This document shows positions 7,467 to 16,163 of a DNA stretch of 64,000 nt, in pieces. Source of the DNA: Muribaculaceae bacterium (GTDB lineage Bacteria > Bacteroidota > Bacteroidia > Bacteroidales > Muribaculaceae); assembly GCA_017557665.1 (NCBI GenBank), contig JAFYYI010000040.1:1-64000 (forward strand), written 5' to 3'. Under the pieces are notes generated by a model. The model worked only from the letters and a program-made list of their open reading frames with translations, was not told the origin of the DNA and ran no database searches. The position numbers were made by a program, and so were the translations under genes. How positions within the stretch are numbered: position 1 is the first letter of the stretch; each line of letters begins with the position of its first letter.

Positions 7467-9089
7467 TTAGTAACCCAGACGCTCGAGGGTGGCAACGGCA
7501 TCGGGAACGTTGACATTGGCCTGCGAGTTGTCATACTTCCTATCACGATGGAAGGGATTGGGCAGCTGAGCGTTGCCACGGAAACCGTTCTCAATCATGT
7601 AACGCAACGACATCTCGGTGCGGTTGGTGAAGAAACCGTCCATGTAAACGGGAACACTGCTGGGATAGCTGGTGGTGCAGTAGGGAGTAGCGGGAATCTC
7701 CAGACGCAGCAAGTCGTCAAACTCGGTTTTCCACTCGTAGTTGTAGTAGCCCATATACTTGCACATCTGTGCCCAGCTGTCGAAGCTGTAGGGGTGATTG
7801 ATCATACCGGCACGACGAATCATGTAGGCCTGCCAGGGAGCATTCATCTCAGGATAGTTGTTGGGGGCACCGCTGATGGCCGGACCGATGATGTGAGCGC
7901 CATTGTCCTGAGCCCACTTGATGAAGGCAGCATAGCCGGTGGGGGTGTCATAGGCGATGTCGGTGGCATAGGCGGGATCACTGATCCAGAGCAGATAGCA
8001 CATGGGGATGCGACCCTTGAAGACGTCGTTGGCACGACGCAGAGCGTCGAACGAGAAGGTCTGCAGGATGACACGACCGCGGGTGTTGCCCACGTTCACC
8101 TTGCCGTTCTTGTAGAAGGGCTGATCGCCGGGATCGTTGGTGATGATGTTCCAACCCTGCTCGGCCAGCACGTCATACACGCGCTGCTCCATGTTGCCGG
8201 GGTTGAGCCAGCTCTCCTTGAACTCGACATAGATGCCGGGACGGTTGCCGGTATCCTGAGGATCGGGCTCGTAACCGTTGGCGAAGTCGTACTCGATGAA
8301 GTCCATGTACTTGGCGTTGTACTGGCCTTTCTCCTTGATCTTGTTGTAAATCTGCTCCAGCGTCATACCACGGTACTCGTCCTTTACCTTATAGGTGAGC
8401 ACGCGGCGGCCATTGGCGTCACGGATCAGGCGCTTGCCTTGTGCATAGGCAATCTGGTCCTGAATGGCGCTGATGTAGAGACCGTTGCTGTAGACGATCT
8501 TGCCGTTCTCGAAGCGGCCGTTCTCGGTAGCCTTGAAGGTGGGACGGGCCTGCTCCAGTGAGCTCTCGTTGAACCAGCTGCCCGCATCAAGCATGAGCAG
8601 CTCGGCATAGTAGTAGCTCAGGGTGTAGAAGGGGCGGAAGGCGGCCATGTCGCGGCCGTACTGTGCCTCAGCATCTGCACGCGAGAAACCCAAGCTCATG
8701 TAGAAGTCCACACGGCTGGCGGGAACGTTCTCGCTGAAGACGTTCTCGATGTTGGTGGTACGCTTCAGGTTCTCATCATGGTTGGCGAGCACGATACCGT
8801 CCTTGGTGCACTGAACATCACTTTCCAGATAGTCGGCACCCATTTCGCGTGCCCAACGCCACGACGCCTCGGTCTCCTCGGGAGCCCAGAAGGTGGAGCC
8901 GCGGTGTGCAATGACAGCATACAGGGGCACATAGTCACGAACCTTGGCCAATTCGTCGTTCAGCACTTGAACTTCAACACGCTTGGCATCAAGTTTCTCA
9001 TTGGTGAACTGCTGTTCTTCCTCACATGAGGTGAAGGTTGCGAGCACAACGGCGCTCAACAGACCTACTCTAACGAGATGTTTAAACAT
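7467..9089 (-). CDS. glpQ: Glycerophosphodiester phosphodiesterase, lipoprotein
   Basis: Hydrolyses glycerophosphodiesters to glycerol-3-phosphate and an alcohol. The signal peptide ends in a lipobox (LATFTSC, Cys22), so the enzyme should be lipid-anchored. The GDPD core begins at about residue 62: IAHRGSTFWAPEETEASW (the HR pair), GADYLESDVQCTKDGIVLANHD (the E-x-D pair and catalytic His) and later IYVEFKESW. At 540 residues it is much longer than the usual 250-350; the extra length lies between about 115 and 270 and at the end (420-540). It sits 44 bases after glpT and 54 before the porin. The long insert suggests a Bacteroidales-specific substrate pocket, which is inference. Confidence 0.92.
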   Translation of the reverse strand: MFKHLVRVGLLSAVVLATFTSCEEEQQFTNEKLDAKRVEVQVLNDELAKVRDYVPLYAVIAHRGSTFWAPEETEASWRWAREMGADYLESDVQCTKDGIVLANHDENLKRTTNIENVFSENVPASRVDFYMSLGFSRADAEAQYGRDMAAFRPFYTLSYYYAELLMLDAGSWFNESSLEQARPTFKATENGRFENGKIVYSNGLYISAIQDQIAYAQGKRLIRDANGRRVLTYKVKDEYRGMTLEQIYNKIKEKGQYNAKYMDFIEYDFANGYEPDPQDTGNRPGIYVEFKESWLNPGNMEQRVYDVLAEQGWNIITNDPGDQPFYKNGKVNVGNTRGRVILQTFSFDALRRANDVFKGRIPMCYLLWISDPAYATDIAYDTPTGYAAFIKWAQDNGAHIIGPAISGAPNNYPEMNAPWQAYMIRRAGMINHPYSFDSWAQMCKYMGYYNYEWKTEFDDLLRLEIPATPYCTTSYPSSVPVYMDGFFTNRTEMSLRYMIENGFRGNAQLPNPFHRDRKYDNSQANVNVPDAVATLERLGY

Positions 9090-9133
9090 AAGTAGTTTGG
9101 TTTTAATGAATAAAATATTGTGATAATTGTTGA

Positions 9134-10564
9134 TTATTCTTTCTCTTCGAGGTGTTCGCCCTTGCGGTCGGCCACGAGGTACTGCTCCTCCTTGTAGGTC
9201 AGCGCCATGAAGACGATGGCAAGCACACAGGCTCCGACAAGCAAGAGGAAATAATTGGTGAAGTTATAGCCGTCGGCACCCTTGGCCATCTTGAGCACAT
9301 AGCCCAGAACGGTGTTGGCCAGGATACTGGTGCCGAGCACATAGCCCATGAAACCCGTGAGGCCCGCTGCAGTGCCTGCTGCATTCTTCGGAGCCAGGTC
9401 GAGGGCCTGCACACCGATGAGCATGACGGGACCGTAAATCAGGAAACCGATGGCAATCAGACAGCCGACAACAACCCAGAAGTTGTTGATGAACTGCCAG
9501 TAGACAATAATCACGGCGATGATGATGGCCATGAACAGCATCGTGGGCATCGCGCGACGGCCCTTGAAGACCTTGTCGCTCAACCAACCGCAGAAGATGG
9601 TGCCGGGAATGGCGGCGAACTCAAATGCGAAGTAAGCCCAACCGGCGCTCTTGAGGTCGGCACCCTGGGTGTCGAGAATCTTGGGAGCCCAGTCGAGACA
9701 GCCGTAGCGCACCATGTAGATAAAGGAGTTGGCCAGGGCGATGTACCACAAGAACTTGTTGGACAGCACGGTGCGGAAGATTTCCTTCACGCTGAGCGAC
9801 TGCTCGCTCTTCTTCTCGTCGTAGTTCTTGGAAGCACTGCCGCTCCACTTCTCAATCGAGGGAAGACCGCAGGACTGAGGGGTGTCACGAATCAGCACAT
9901 AGGCGATGATGGCAATCAGGATGGCCACAGCGGCGGGGAAGGCATAGGTACCGATCAGGAAGTAGAGATCCTTGTTCTCGCCGAAGAACCAGTGGCCGAA
10001 CCACAGCGCACCATAACCGGCCATGGGGCCTACGAGGGCGCCACCCACGTTGTGGGCGCAGTTCCACACACTCATCCACGTGCCGCGTTCCTTGATGGAG
10101 AACCAGCGGGTCATCACACGACCGCACGGAGGCCAGCCCATACCCTGGAACCAACCCACGAGGAAGTTGAACACACCCATCAGGGTGATGGCCAATCCCT
10201 TGTTCTCGGGGCCGATAGCCACAACGGGCACAATCATGAACAACATGGCGATGGACGACAGAATCAAGCCCAAAGGCAAGAAGCGGCGCGCATTGCTGCG
10301 GTCGCTCACGCTGGCCATGACAAACTTGGAGATACCGTAGGCCAGGGCATTCATTGCCATGGCACCACCGAGTTCGGCTTCGTTAAATCCGAGCTCGCCC
10401 AGAGGCGCAACCGCCATTGAGAGGTTCTTTCTCACCAGGTAGAAGCCGGCATAGCCGATGAAGATGCCGATGAAGACTTGCCAACGCAGTCTCTTATACT
10501 TGGCATCGGCCTCGGGGCCGGTCTGTTCCGGCTTATAGGCCGGGGGTGCTAAAAAACTTGCCAT
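9134..10564 (-). CDS. glpT: Glycerol-3-phosphate transporter (MFS, organophosphate:Pi antiporter)
   Basis: A 476-residue inner-membrane carrier of the GlpT/UhpT group, which exchanges glycerol-3-phosphate for phosphate. Twelve membrane segments can be drawn. The family stretch MTRWFSIKERGTWMSVWNCAHNVGGALVGP (about residues 140-170) is clear, as is FLVGWFQGMGWPPCGRVM just before it. A hydrophilic central loop follows (IEKWSGSASKNYDEKKSEQ). It is slightly longer than E. coli GlpT. It lies between glpC and glpQ in one operon; a five-unit heptamer array fills the 50-base glpC-glpT gap. Confidence 0.94.
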   Translation of the reverse strand: MASFLAPPAYKPEQTGPEADAKYKRLRWQVFIGIFIGYAGFYLVRKNLSMAVAPLGELGFNEAELGGAMAMNALAYGISKFVMASVSDRSNARRFLPLGLILSSIAMLFMIVPVVAIGPENKGLAITLMGVFNFLVGWFQGMGWPPCGRVMTRWFSIKERGTWMSVWNCAHNVGGALVGPMAGYGALWFGHWFFGENKDLYFLIGTYAFPAAVAILIAIIAYVLIRDTPQSCGLPSIEKWSGSASKNYDEKKSEQSLSVKEIFRTVLSNKFLWYIALANSFIYMVRYGCLDWAPKILDTQGADLKSAGWAYFAFEFAAIPGTIFCGWLSDKVFKGRRAMPTMLFMAIIIAVIIVYWQFINNFWVVVGCLIAIGFLIYGPVMLIGVQALDLAPKNAAGTAAGLTGFMGYVLGTSILANTVLGYVLKMAKGADGYNFTNYFLLLVGACVLAIVFMALTYKEEQYLVADRKGEHLEEKE

Positions 10565-10569
10565 AATTT

Positions 10570-10604
10570 TTGAAGTTTTGAGTTGTAAGTTGTTAGTTTA
10601 TAGT
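10570..10604 (-). repeat. Heptamer array between glpC and glpT
   Basis: Five 7-bp units; on the sense (minus) strand ACTATAA ACTAACA ACTTACA ACTCAAA ACTTCAA. They run from 10 bases after the glpC stop to 6 bases before the glpT start, so they also occupy the glpT ribosome-binding region. Confidence 0.65.
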
Positions 10605-10614
10605 AATATATGTT

Positions 10615-11877
10615 TTATTCAATTCCATTAGCCCGGCGTGTGGCTTCCACGTCGAGGGCGTCGGCAAGGATGCTGATGGGATTTTCCACGGGCAGGCCGG
10701 TGGACATCTCAATCTGCCATTTGCAGGTCTCGCAGTCGGTAGAGACGGCTTCTACTTTGGCGTCGGCGATATCCTTGAATAAGGTGTCGCCGATGGTCTG
10801 TGAAAGCTCGTAGTTCTCTTTCTTGAAGCCGTAGGTGCCCGAGATGCCGCAGCAGTTCTGCTCGAGTTCAACAAGGTCCAAGCCGGGAATCATGCGCAGC
10901 ATTTCGATACTGTACAACTGCCAACCCAGGCGTTGAATGTGGCAGGCCGTGTGATAAGCGATTCTGCGCTTATAGTCTTGCTTGAAGATGAGCTTGATTT
11001 TTCCCTCATCCACAAGGCTATAGATGAATCGTGTTGCGAGGTTGATGCTGTCGCGCACATCGGCATTATCGATGTCGAGCATAGCGGGATACTCGTCGCG
11101 CATGTTGAACGTGCAGCTCGAGCTGGTAGTGAGCACAACGCGGTTGTCGCGGGTTACCGACTTGCGGATGCTGTCGATGTTGGTGCGGCCTTGGCGCATG
11201 GCCTGTTTGTAGAGGCCGTTAGCGATGAGGGCGACGCCGCAGCACTGCTCCTTGTCAAGCAGGTGAACGCCATAGCCCACGGCGTTCATGAGCTTCACGA
11301 GGTCCTGGCCCAACTTGGGAAAATTGTAGTTGACGTAGCAGCCGTGGAAATAGCTCACGTGGTGGGCAAAGGCGTCTTGATCCTTGGCGGCATGACGCTT
11401 ATACCAGGTGGTGAACTTCTGTCGGCTATAGGCGGGGAAGGTGCGATGCTTGTCGATGGCCATCACGCTGTGCATCACCAGTTTGGTGGGCTTGAGGCCG
11501 AGCGTTGCATTGGCGACGGGTGCCACCAGGTTAGCCACGGTGCCCAACAGGTCGGTGTTGGCAAGCAAGGTGTCGCGCAGGCTGGCTTTCTTGCCCAGAG
11601 TGGCCTTCAGTCGGGCATGCTGGATGATGTCGGCGATGTGGACGCCGCTTGGGCAAGCCACTTCGCATCGCTTGCAATTGAGGCACATTTTCAGCGCCTT
11701 GTCAAAATAGGCAGGATCCTTCAGGCGATAGCGCTCACCATCGGGGCCTGCCTGTTTAGGGCCGGGGTAGTCGGTGGTGACAGCGGCAACGGGGCAGACG
11801 GTAGTGCAGATGCTGCACTTGGTGCACTGCTCGAAGTTGTGTTCGCTGAGGTTGCAAAGTTGCATTCGTTCAGCCAT
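10615..11877 (-). CDS. glpC: Anaerobic glycerol-3-phosphate dehydrogenase, Fe-S subunit C
   Basis: Iron-sulfur subunit that links the GlpAB dehydrogenase to the membrane quinone pool. Two 4Fe-4S ligand sets are present near the N-terminus: CTKCSICTTVCPV (about 18-30) and CLNCKRCEVACPS (about 61-73). Two CCG-type motifs follow, EQCCGVALIANG and LEQNCCGISGTYGFKKE, as in heterodisulfide-reductase-like subunits. The length of 420 is a little over the E. coli 396. It follows glpB after a 98-base spacer with two hairpins, unlike the glpA-glpB overlap, so it could be expressed at a different level. Confidence 0.94.
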   Translation of the reverse strand: MAERMQLCNLSEHNFEQCTKCSICTTVCPVAAVTTDYPGPKQAGPDGERYRLKDPAYFDKALKMCLNCKRCEVACPSGVHIADIIQHARLKATLGKKASLRDTLLANTDLLGTVANLVAPVANATLGLKPTKLVMHSVMAIDKHRTFPAYSRQKFTTWYKRHAAKDQDAFAHHVSYFHGCYVNYNFPKLGQDLVKLMNAVGYGVHLLDKEQCCGVALIANGLYKQAMRQGRTNIDSIRKSVTRDNRVVLTTSSSCTFNMRDEYPAMLDIDNADVRDSINLATRFIYSLVDEGKIKLIFKQDYKRRIAYHTACHIQRLGWQLYSIEMLRMIPGLDLVELEQNCCGISGTYGFKKENYELSQTIGDTLFKDIADAKVEAVSTDCETCKWQIEMSTGLPVENPISILADALDVEATRRANGIE

Positions 11878-11936
11878 AATATCCCTCTAAAAAATCATCA
11901 ATCAAATCGTTATCTATCTAAACTTAAATCTTTAAT

Positions 11937-11976
11937 CGAAGTCTTGTAGGCTTCGTGGACCGCCTCTTGGGGCGGT
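11937..11976. other. Two adjacent hairpins in the glpB-glpC spacer
   Basis: CGAAG-TCTTGTAGG-CTTCG is followed by ACCGCC-TCTTG-GGGCGGT. On the transcribed (minus) strand there is no U run after them, so they are more likely to affect message stability or partial termination than full termination. Confidence 0.5.
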
Positions 11977-13223
11977 TATTTTTTGGCTATGATGAGGTCG
12001 TTGACCGCAAGTGCTGTCAACATGGACACGCCGGTGGCGTCTCCCATCTTCACGGCGTCATGTCCGCTCAGGACCGAACCGATAGCGTAGAGGTTGTCAA
12101 TAGCTTTGCCTTGCTTGAGGCAGTGTAGTTGGCCGTCGGTGGCGACGCCAAAGCGTGAATAGGCTTGAGGCTGCAGCACGCCGAATTGAGTCCAGTGGTC
12201 GGGGTTGCTGTCGGCATCCACGTCGACACCCAGCACGGGTTCATAGACGTGCTCGTAGTCGGCGATAAGGCCGCGGCTGATGAACGAGCCGGTGGCGAGC
12301 ACGAAGTTGTCGGCCTTCAGAGGCATCTCAGCGAGCTTGGCGGTGGTGATGGACGTCAGGCGGTTGCCGTCGAAGGTGCCGCTCACAGCACTGTCACCCA
12401 TCAGATAGTTGCCGCCCAGCATCCTGAAGTAGTGGCGCAACTGCGTGATCATCCTCATGCCCGTTACGGCAGGGGGCAACGTGGCCACGAGGCGCAAGGG
12501 CTTCTTGATCATGGACTGCAACGTCTGGAAGTCGCTGCTGTCGCTCTGACCGAACACGCTGGGCAGCAGCACGAGGTCGGCCTCGGTAGCGAGGCTGTTG
12601 ACCTGGTCGGCGATGCGTTGCAGGGCATTGTTGCTCCCCAGGCGCTTGGCCAGGCTGGTGGCACGCATCTCGCTGGGGCTGCGGCGCAGGGCGGTGATGT
12701 TGTCGGTGGTGAATTCGATGGCGTCAACTTCGAAGCCCAGGTCACGCAGGCCTTGTGCCAGCATCGAGTTGGGCTGGTCGAAGAAGCCGCGGATGCACAT
12801 CAGCGCCACGCGCTTGGCGGGCAGCTGCTTGAGGTCGTCGAGGCGGATGTGGTCGCTCAGCGTGAGCCAGGCGGGCTTGGCGACGCCCATCGGGGTGATG
12901 CGCCAGTGGTTGGCCGCGGCATTGCCCTCCATGTTGATGCCGGAGTCACTCAACAGCAGTTTCGCACGGTCGGCGAGGCCGGCGATGCGGTCGGCGCCGA
13001 TTTTGCTGTAGGGATGATCTTGGGGCAGGGTAGCGATGGCCTCAAGCGGTGCGGTGACAGCTTTGCCGTCGACATGACCCAGCAGCTCCATCGAGCCGCC
13101 GTTGAACAACATGGTGCTCTGTCCGCTGGCCACGATGGCGACACGCTGTCCGCGCTTCGCCAGAGCGATGCCGCAGGAGAGGCCGCTCAGGCCTCCGCCC
13201 ATGATAACGGTGTCCATTCTCAT
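11976..13223 (-). CDS. glpB: Anaerobic glycerol-3-phosphate dehydrogenase subunit B
   Basis: Flavin-binding subunit of the anaerobic dehydrogenase. The N-terminus MRMDTVIMGGGLSGLSCGIALAKRG is a Rossmann dinucleotide-binding motif (GGGLSG). The end includes LYAIGSVLSGHDAVKMGDATGVSMLTALAVNDLI, typical of GlpB. The length of 415 is close to the E. coli 419. Its start overlaps the glpA stop by four bases (ATGA-type, 13220-13223), which suggests translational coupling and equal production of the two subunits. Confidence 0.93.
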   Translation of the reverse strand: MRMDTVIMGGGLSGLSCGIALAKRGQRVAIVASGQSTMLFNGGSMELLGHVDGKAVTAPLEAIATLPQDHPYSKIGADRIAGLADRAKLLLSDSGINMEGNAAANHWRITPMGVAKPAWLTLSDHIRLDDLKQLPAKRVALMCIRGFFDQPNSMLAQGLRDLGFEVDAIEFTTDNITALRRSPSEMRATSLAKRLGSNNALQRIADQVNSLATEADLVLLPSVFGQSDSSDFQTLQSMIKKPLRLVATLPPAVTGMRMITQLRHYFRMLGGNYLMGDSAVSGTFDGNRLTSITTAKLAEMPLKADNFVLATGSFISRGLIADYEHVYEPVLGVDVDADSNPDHWTQFGVLQPQAYSRFGVATDGQLHCLKQGKAIDNLYAIGSVLSGHDAVKMGDATGVSMLTALAVNDLIIAKK

Positions 13224-14863
13224 TGCACGTCCTCCTTTCCTTCGATATTTACTGCGGTGTCAAGTCCGCACAGTCCCTCGTAGATGGCAGCGGTCAGCTG
13301 GGCCTCGCGCAGGGTGTCGCCCCAGGCCACAGGCCGCATGCCTTTCCAGCGCTCGTCGAGGAAGGCCGCGAGGTCTTCCTGGGCACCTTTCACGTCTTTC
13401 CTGAACTCGCCCATGAGCGATGCGGCGCGGCAGGAGCAGAGCTTGCCCTGGCAGGTGCCCATGCCCACGCGTGTGCGGCGGCGCAGGTTTACCAGGTTGT
13501 GCACGTGCAACTGGTGCACGGCATATTTGATCTCGCCCACTGTGACGCCTTCACACTCGCACACCAGGGCGTTGTCGATGTCGCTCTCGTTCTCGATGCG
13601 GTTAGCGAGTGAGCCGTGACGGCCGATGGCGGCACGCTGGCCGAAGCTGTAGCGCTTGGTGGCGTCGCTCTGGTCGGGACCGTCGGCCTCGGAGCCCGGC
13701 AGGGGCTGGTCGGCGGTGACGCAGGCAGCCGTGTTGCCCAGCTTGGCACACACGGCATTGGTGGCGATCTCGCCCATCAGGCGGTAGGTCATCATCTTGC
13801 CGCCCGTGATGGTGATGAAGCCCTCAAGGCCGTCGCGCTTGGCGTGGTCCAGACACACGATGCCGCGACTGATGCTGCGGCCGCTCGGGTCGTCGTCGCT
13901 GGCGACCAAGGGACGCACACCGGCATAGGCGCGGATGACGCGGGTAGTGGCCAGCGACGGGGCGATTTTCACGCCCTCCTTGAGCAGGATGTCCACCTCC
14001 TCGCGTGTCACGCGCATGTCGTCGACGGTCTCGATGGGGATGCGGTCGCTGGTGGTGCCGATCACACACACCGTGTCATCGGGTACGAGGATATCGGCAT
14101 TGGCGGGCTTGCGGCAACGGTTGATGACCATGTTGTTCACGCGGTGACCGAAGATGATCAGGGCACCCCTGGCGGGGAACATCGAGATGGTCACCCCTGC
14201 CATTTGGGCGATGCGCTGACCCCAGATGCCGGCGGCGTTGACAACGACACGGCCGCGCACTTCAACATGGTCGCCATTGAGCTTGTTGTACAGTTTCAAG
14301 CCCTCTACGCGGTCCTGATTGACGATCACACCCTCCACCTCGTGGTAGTTGAGCGTCTCGGCGCCGTGCATGCGGGCGTCGAGCAGGTTGGCTACGGTCA
14401 GGCGGAAGGGGTCGATGGCGGCGTCGGGGACGCGCACGGCGCCGATGAGGGCGGGGTTCACCGCCGGCTCGATGCGGCGTGCCTCGTCAGGGTCGATGAC
14501 GTCGGCGCGGATGCCGGCGCGCTGGCAGGCCTCGACGAAGGTCTTCTGGTATTCCAGGTCGTCCTCGGGCAGGGTGATGAACAGGCCGTCGGTCTCCTCC
14601 ACACAGTGGCGGGCGATGCGCCTCAGGATCATGTTCTCGCTGATGCACTCGCTGGCGCTCTCGCCGTCGGTCACGGCATAGCGCGCGCCGCTGTGCATCA
14701 AGCCGTGGTTGCGGCCCGTTGCACCCGTGCTGTAGTCGTTGCGCTCCACGAGCAGCACGCTCAGTCCACGCAAGGCGCAATCCCTCGCGGTGCCGGCACC
14801 TGTGGCGCCGCCGCCCACGATGATCACGTCATATTCCTTGTTGTAAATGTCGTTAGTTGCCAT
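13220..14863 (-). CDS. glpA: Anaerobic glycerol-3-phosphate dehydrogenase subunit A
   Basis: Catalytic FAD subunit oxidising glycerol-3-phosphate to dihydroxyacetone phosphate. The FAD motif YDVIIVGGGATGAGTARDCALRG lies at about 14-36, and the DAO-type fold runs to about 380. A C-terminal [2Fe-2S] BFD-like domain follows, with ligands in VCECEGVTVGEIKYA and GMGTCQGKLC. The length of 547 matches E. coli GlpA (542). It is the first gene of the operon, with a complete promoter 111 bases upstream (14974-15004) and the GlpR-type regulator divergent to it. No glycerol kinase gene lies in the window, so the operon is suited to scavenged glycerol-3-phosphate rather than free glycerol. Confidence 0.95.
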   Translation of the reverse strand: MATNDIYNKEYDVIIVGGGATGAGTARDCALRGLSVLLVERNDYSTGATGRNHGLMHSGARYAVTDGESASECISENMILRRIARHCVEETDGLFITLPEDDLEYQKTFVEACQRAGIRADVIDPDEARRIEPAVNPALIGAVRVPDAAIDPFRLTVANLLDARMHGAETLNYHEVEGVIVNQDRVEGLKLYNKLNGDHVEVRGRVVVNAAGIWGQRIAQMAGVTISMFPARGALIIFGHRVNNMVINRCRKPANADILVPDDTVCVIGTTSDRIPIETVDDMRVTREEVDILLKEGVKIAPSLATTRVIRAYAGVRPLVASDDDPSGRSISRGIVCLDHAKRDGLEGFITITGGKMMTYRLMGEIATNAVCAKLGNTAACVTADQPLPGSEADGPDQSDATKRYSFGQRAAIGRHGSLANRIENESDIDNALVCECEGVTVGEIKYAVHQLHVHNLVNLRRRTRVGMGTCQGKLCSCRAASLMGEFRKDVKGAQEDLAAFLDERWKGMRPVAWGDTLREAQLTAAIYEGLCGLDTAVNIEGKEDVQ

Positions 14864-14973
14864 AAACGCAATTTTTAAGGTGGCAAAACCAATCTTTTCC
14901 TGTCATTGCACGATTCGCAATGGGCATGATGCTCTAGGGCGACCGTTTAATGTGGTGTGAGTTAGTTTCGGTG

Positions 14974-15004
14974 CAAAGTTACAAAGGGTTTTTGAATTGG
15001 CAAA
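14974..15004 (-). promoter_or_regulatory. Promoter of the glpABCTQ-porin operon
   Basis: On the minus strand TTTG (15004-15001), 19 bases, TAACTTTG (14981-14974): a perfect Bacteroidetes housekeeping promoter. Transcription should begin near 14967, giving a leader of about 100 nt. Confidence 0.85.
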
Positions 15005-15111
15005 ATAATTTCGTATTTATTTTTGATTACAACTAATAATATTATAGTTAATATATTGATTGTCAAAATAATAATTTGAATTCTACTTCTAAATTCTACC
15101 GAAAATGGTGC

Positions 15112-15197
15112 TTTCGTTTTCTTTTTGTTTGTGTTTCGTTTTGAGCGTTAAACAAAAGTTTTATTAGGTGTTTTAGTGCTGATTATTGTTTCGTTTT
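15112..15197. promoter_or_regulatory. Candidate operators of the GlpR-like regulator
   Basis: The 9-mer TTTCGTTTT occurs three times in the divergent region: 15112-15120, 15134-15142 and 15189-15197. The last two extend to the 12-mer GTTTCGTTTTGA (15133-15144, 15188-15199). DeoR-family repressors bind repeated sites of this general kind; E. coli GlpR sites also contain TTCG. The link to this regulator is inferred from position. Confidence 0.5.
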
Positions 15198-15227
15198 GAA
15201 ATTTTTCGTAACTTTTTTGCCCGATTG

Positions 15228-15259
15228 TTTGGAGCGTATTTAGCTTTTGCTTACTTTTG
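15228..15259 (+). promoter_or_regulatory. Promoter of the DeoR/GlpR-type regulator
   Basis: TTTG (15228-15231), 20 bases, TACTTTTG (15252-15259). It places transcription start near 15266 and so fixes the start codon at 15300, not at the upstream in-frame ATG at 15186. Confidence 0.8.
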
Positions 15260-15299
15260 CGGCATCAAAAAGAAACCTTCTCACTTTTCTTTTTATGCT

Positions 15300-16061
15300 A
15301 TGACTAAAGAAGAACGTCACGAGATGATCATGGAGGAGCTGATCAAGCACGGGTCGGTGCTGGTGTCGGAGCTGGTCACGATGCTCAACGTGAGCGCCGT
15401 GACGGTGCGCAAGGACCTCACCGAACTTGAGAAGAGCGACAAGCTGTATCGCAGCCACGGCAAGGCCGTGCTGGTCAATCCTTACATCAACAACCGCTCG
15501 GTGAACGAGAAAGAGAAGCTCGCCACCGATGAGAAACACGCCATCGGCCGCGAGGCGGCCCTGCTCATCACCCGCGACGACAGCATCGCCATCGCCTCGG
15601 GGACGACGGTTCACGCCCTGGCCCGTAACATCCAGCCCATCCACAAGTTGACGGTCGTTTCGGCCTCGTTGGCGGTGAGCAACATCCTGTCGCAGCACGA
15701 GAACATCGACATCATGCAGTTGGGCGGCATGTTGAGGCACAGCAGCCTCTCGGTGGTCGGCGAGTATGCGTCGCGCCTGCTGGAGCAGTGCTCGTTCAGC
15801 AAGTTGTATCTCGGGGTTGACGGCATCGACATGGATTATGGCATCACCACCACCGACATGCGTGAGGCGGCACTCAACCAGAAGATGATTGCCGCGGCCC
15901 AGAAGACCATCGTGCTTGCCGACAGCAGCAAGTTCGGGCGCCGTGGCTTCGCCAAGATTGCCGACATCGACGCCGTGGACGTCATCATCACCGACGCCGG
16001 CGTCTCGCCCAAGGTCGTCAAGCGCATCGAGGACCTCGGCATCGAACTCATCATCGCCTGA
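15300..16061 (+). CDS. glpR: DeoR-family regulator, probable GlpR
   Basis: A 253-residue repressor-type protein. The N-terminal DeoR winged helix-turn-helix begins MTKEERHEMIMEELIKHGSVLVSELVTML and includes VSAVTVRKDLTELEKSDKLYRSHGKAV. The sugar-phosphate-sensing C-terminal domain contains the conserved SGTTVHALARNI, VVGEYASRLLEQ, YLGVDGID and VLADSSKFGRRGFAKI. It stands divergent to the glp operon and shares a 436-bp intergenic region with repeated TTTCGTTTT sites. A role as the glycerol-3-phosphate-responsive repressor of glpABCTQ is inferred from position. The gene symbol is tentative. Confidence 0.85.
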   Translation: MTKEERHEMIMEELIKHGSVLVSELVTMLNVSAVTVRKDLTELEKSDKLYRSHGKAVLVNPYINNRSVNEKEKLATDEKHAIGREAALLITRDDSIAIASGTTVHALARNIQPIHKLTVVSASLAVSNILSQHENIDIMQLGGMLRHSSLSVVGEYASRLLEQCSFSKLYLGVDGIDMDYGITTTDMREAALNQKMIAAAQKTIVLADSSKFGRRGFAKIADIDAVDVIITDAGVSPKVVKRIEDLGIELIIA

Positions 16062-16064
16062 GGG

Positions 16065-16090
16065 CGATAAAAAAAGCCCCGTCAGGGCTT
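16065..16090 (-). terminator. Terminator of apbE
   Basis: On the minus strand AAGCCC-TGACG-GGGCTT followed by TTTTTTATC. It also forms a hairpin in the plus direction just after the regulator's stop, but the U run favours minus-strand transcripts. Confidence 0.75.
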
Positions 16091-16094
16091 AAAG

Positions 16095-16144
16095 TCTAGA
16101 ATATCTAGATAGTCTAGATGGTCTAGAACTCTAGATCATCTAGA
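16095..16144. repeat. Array of six TCTAGA palindromes at 9-bp spacing
   Basis: TCTAGA begins at 16095, 16104, 16113, 16122, 16130 and 16139, with spacings of 9, 9, 9, 8 and 9. The array lies between the apbE stop (16164) and the apbE terminator. Each unit contains TAG on both strands. Confidence 0.9.
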
Positions 16145-16163
16145 ACTTCTGGAAAAATCACTG

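Noticed and set aside
15186..15299. Upstream in-frame ATG for the DeoR/GlpR-type regulator
   Set aside because: The promoter TTTG-N20-TACTTTTG (15228-15259) lies inside this extension, and the DeoR domain begins exactly at the ATG at 15300.
16062..16094. Terminator for the DeoR-type gene in the plus direction
   Set aside because: The hairpin is there, but only the minus strand has the U run, so it is assigned to apbE; use in both directions cannot be excluded.
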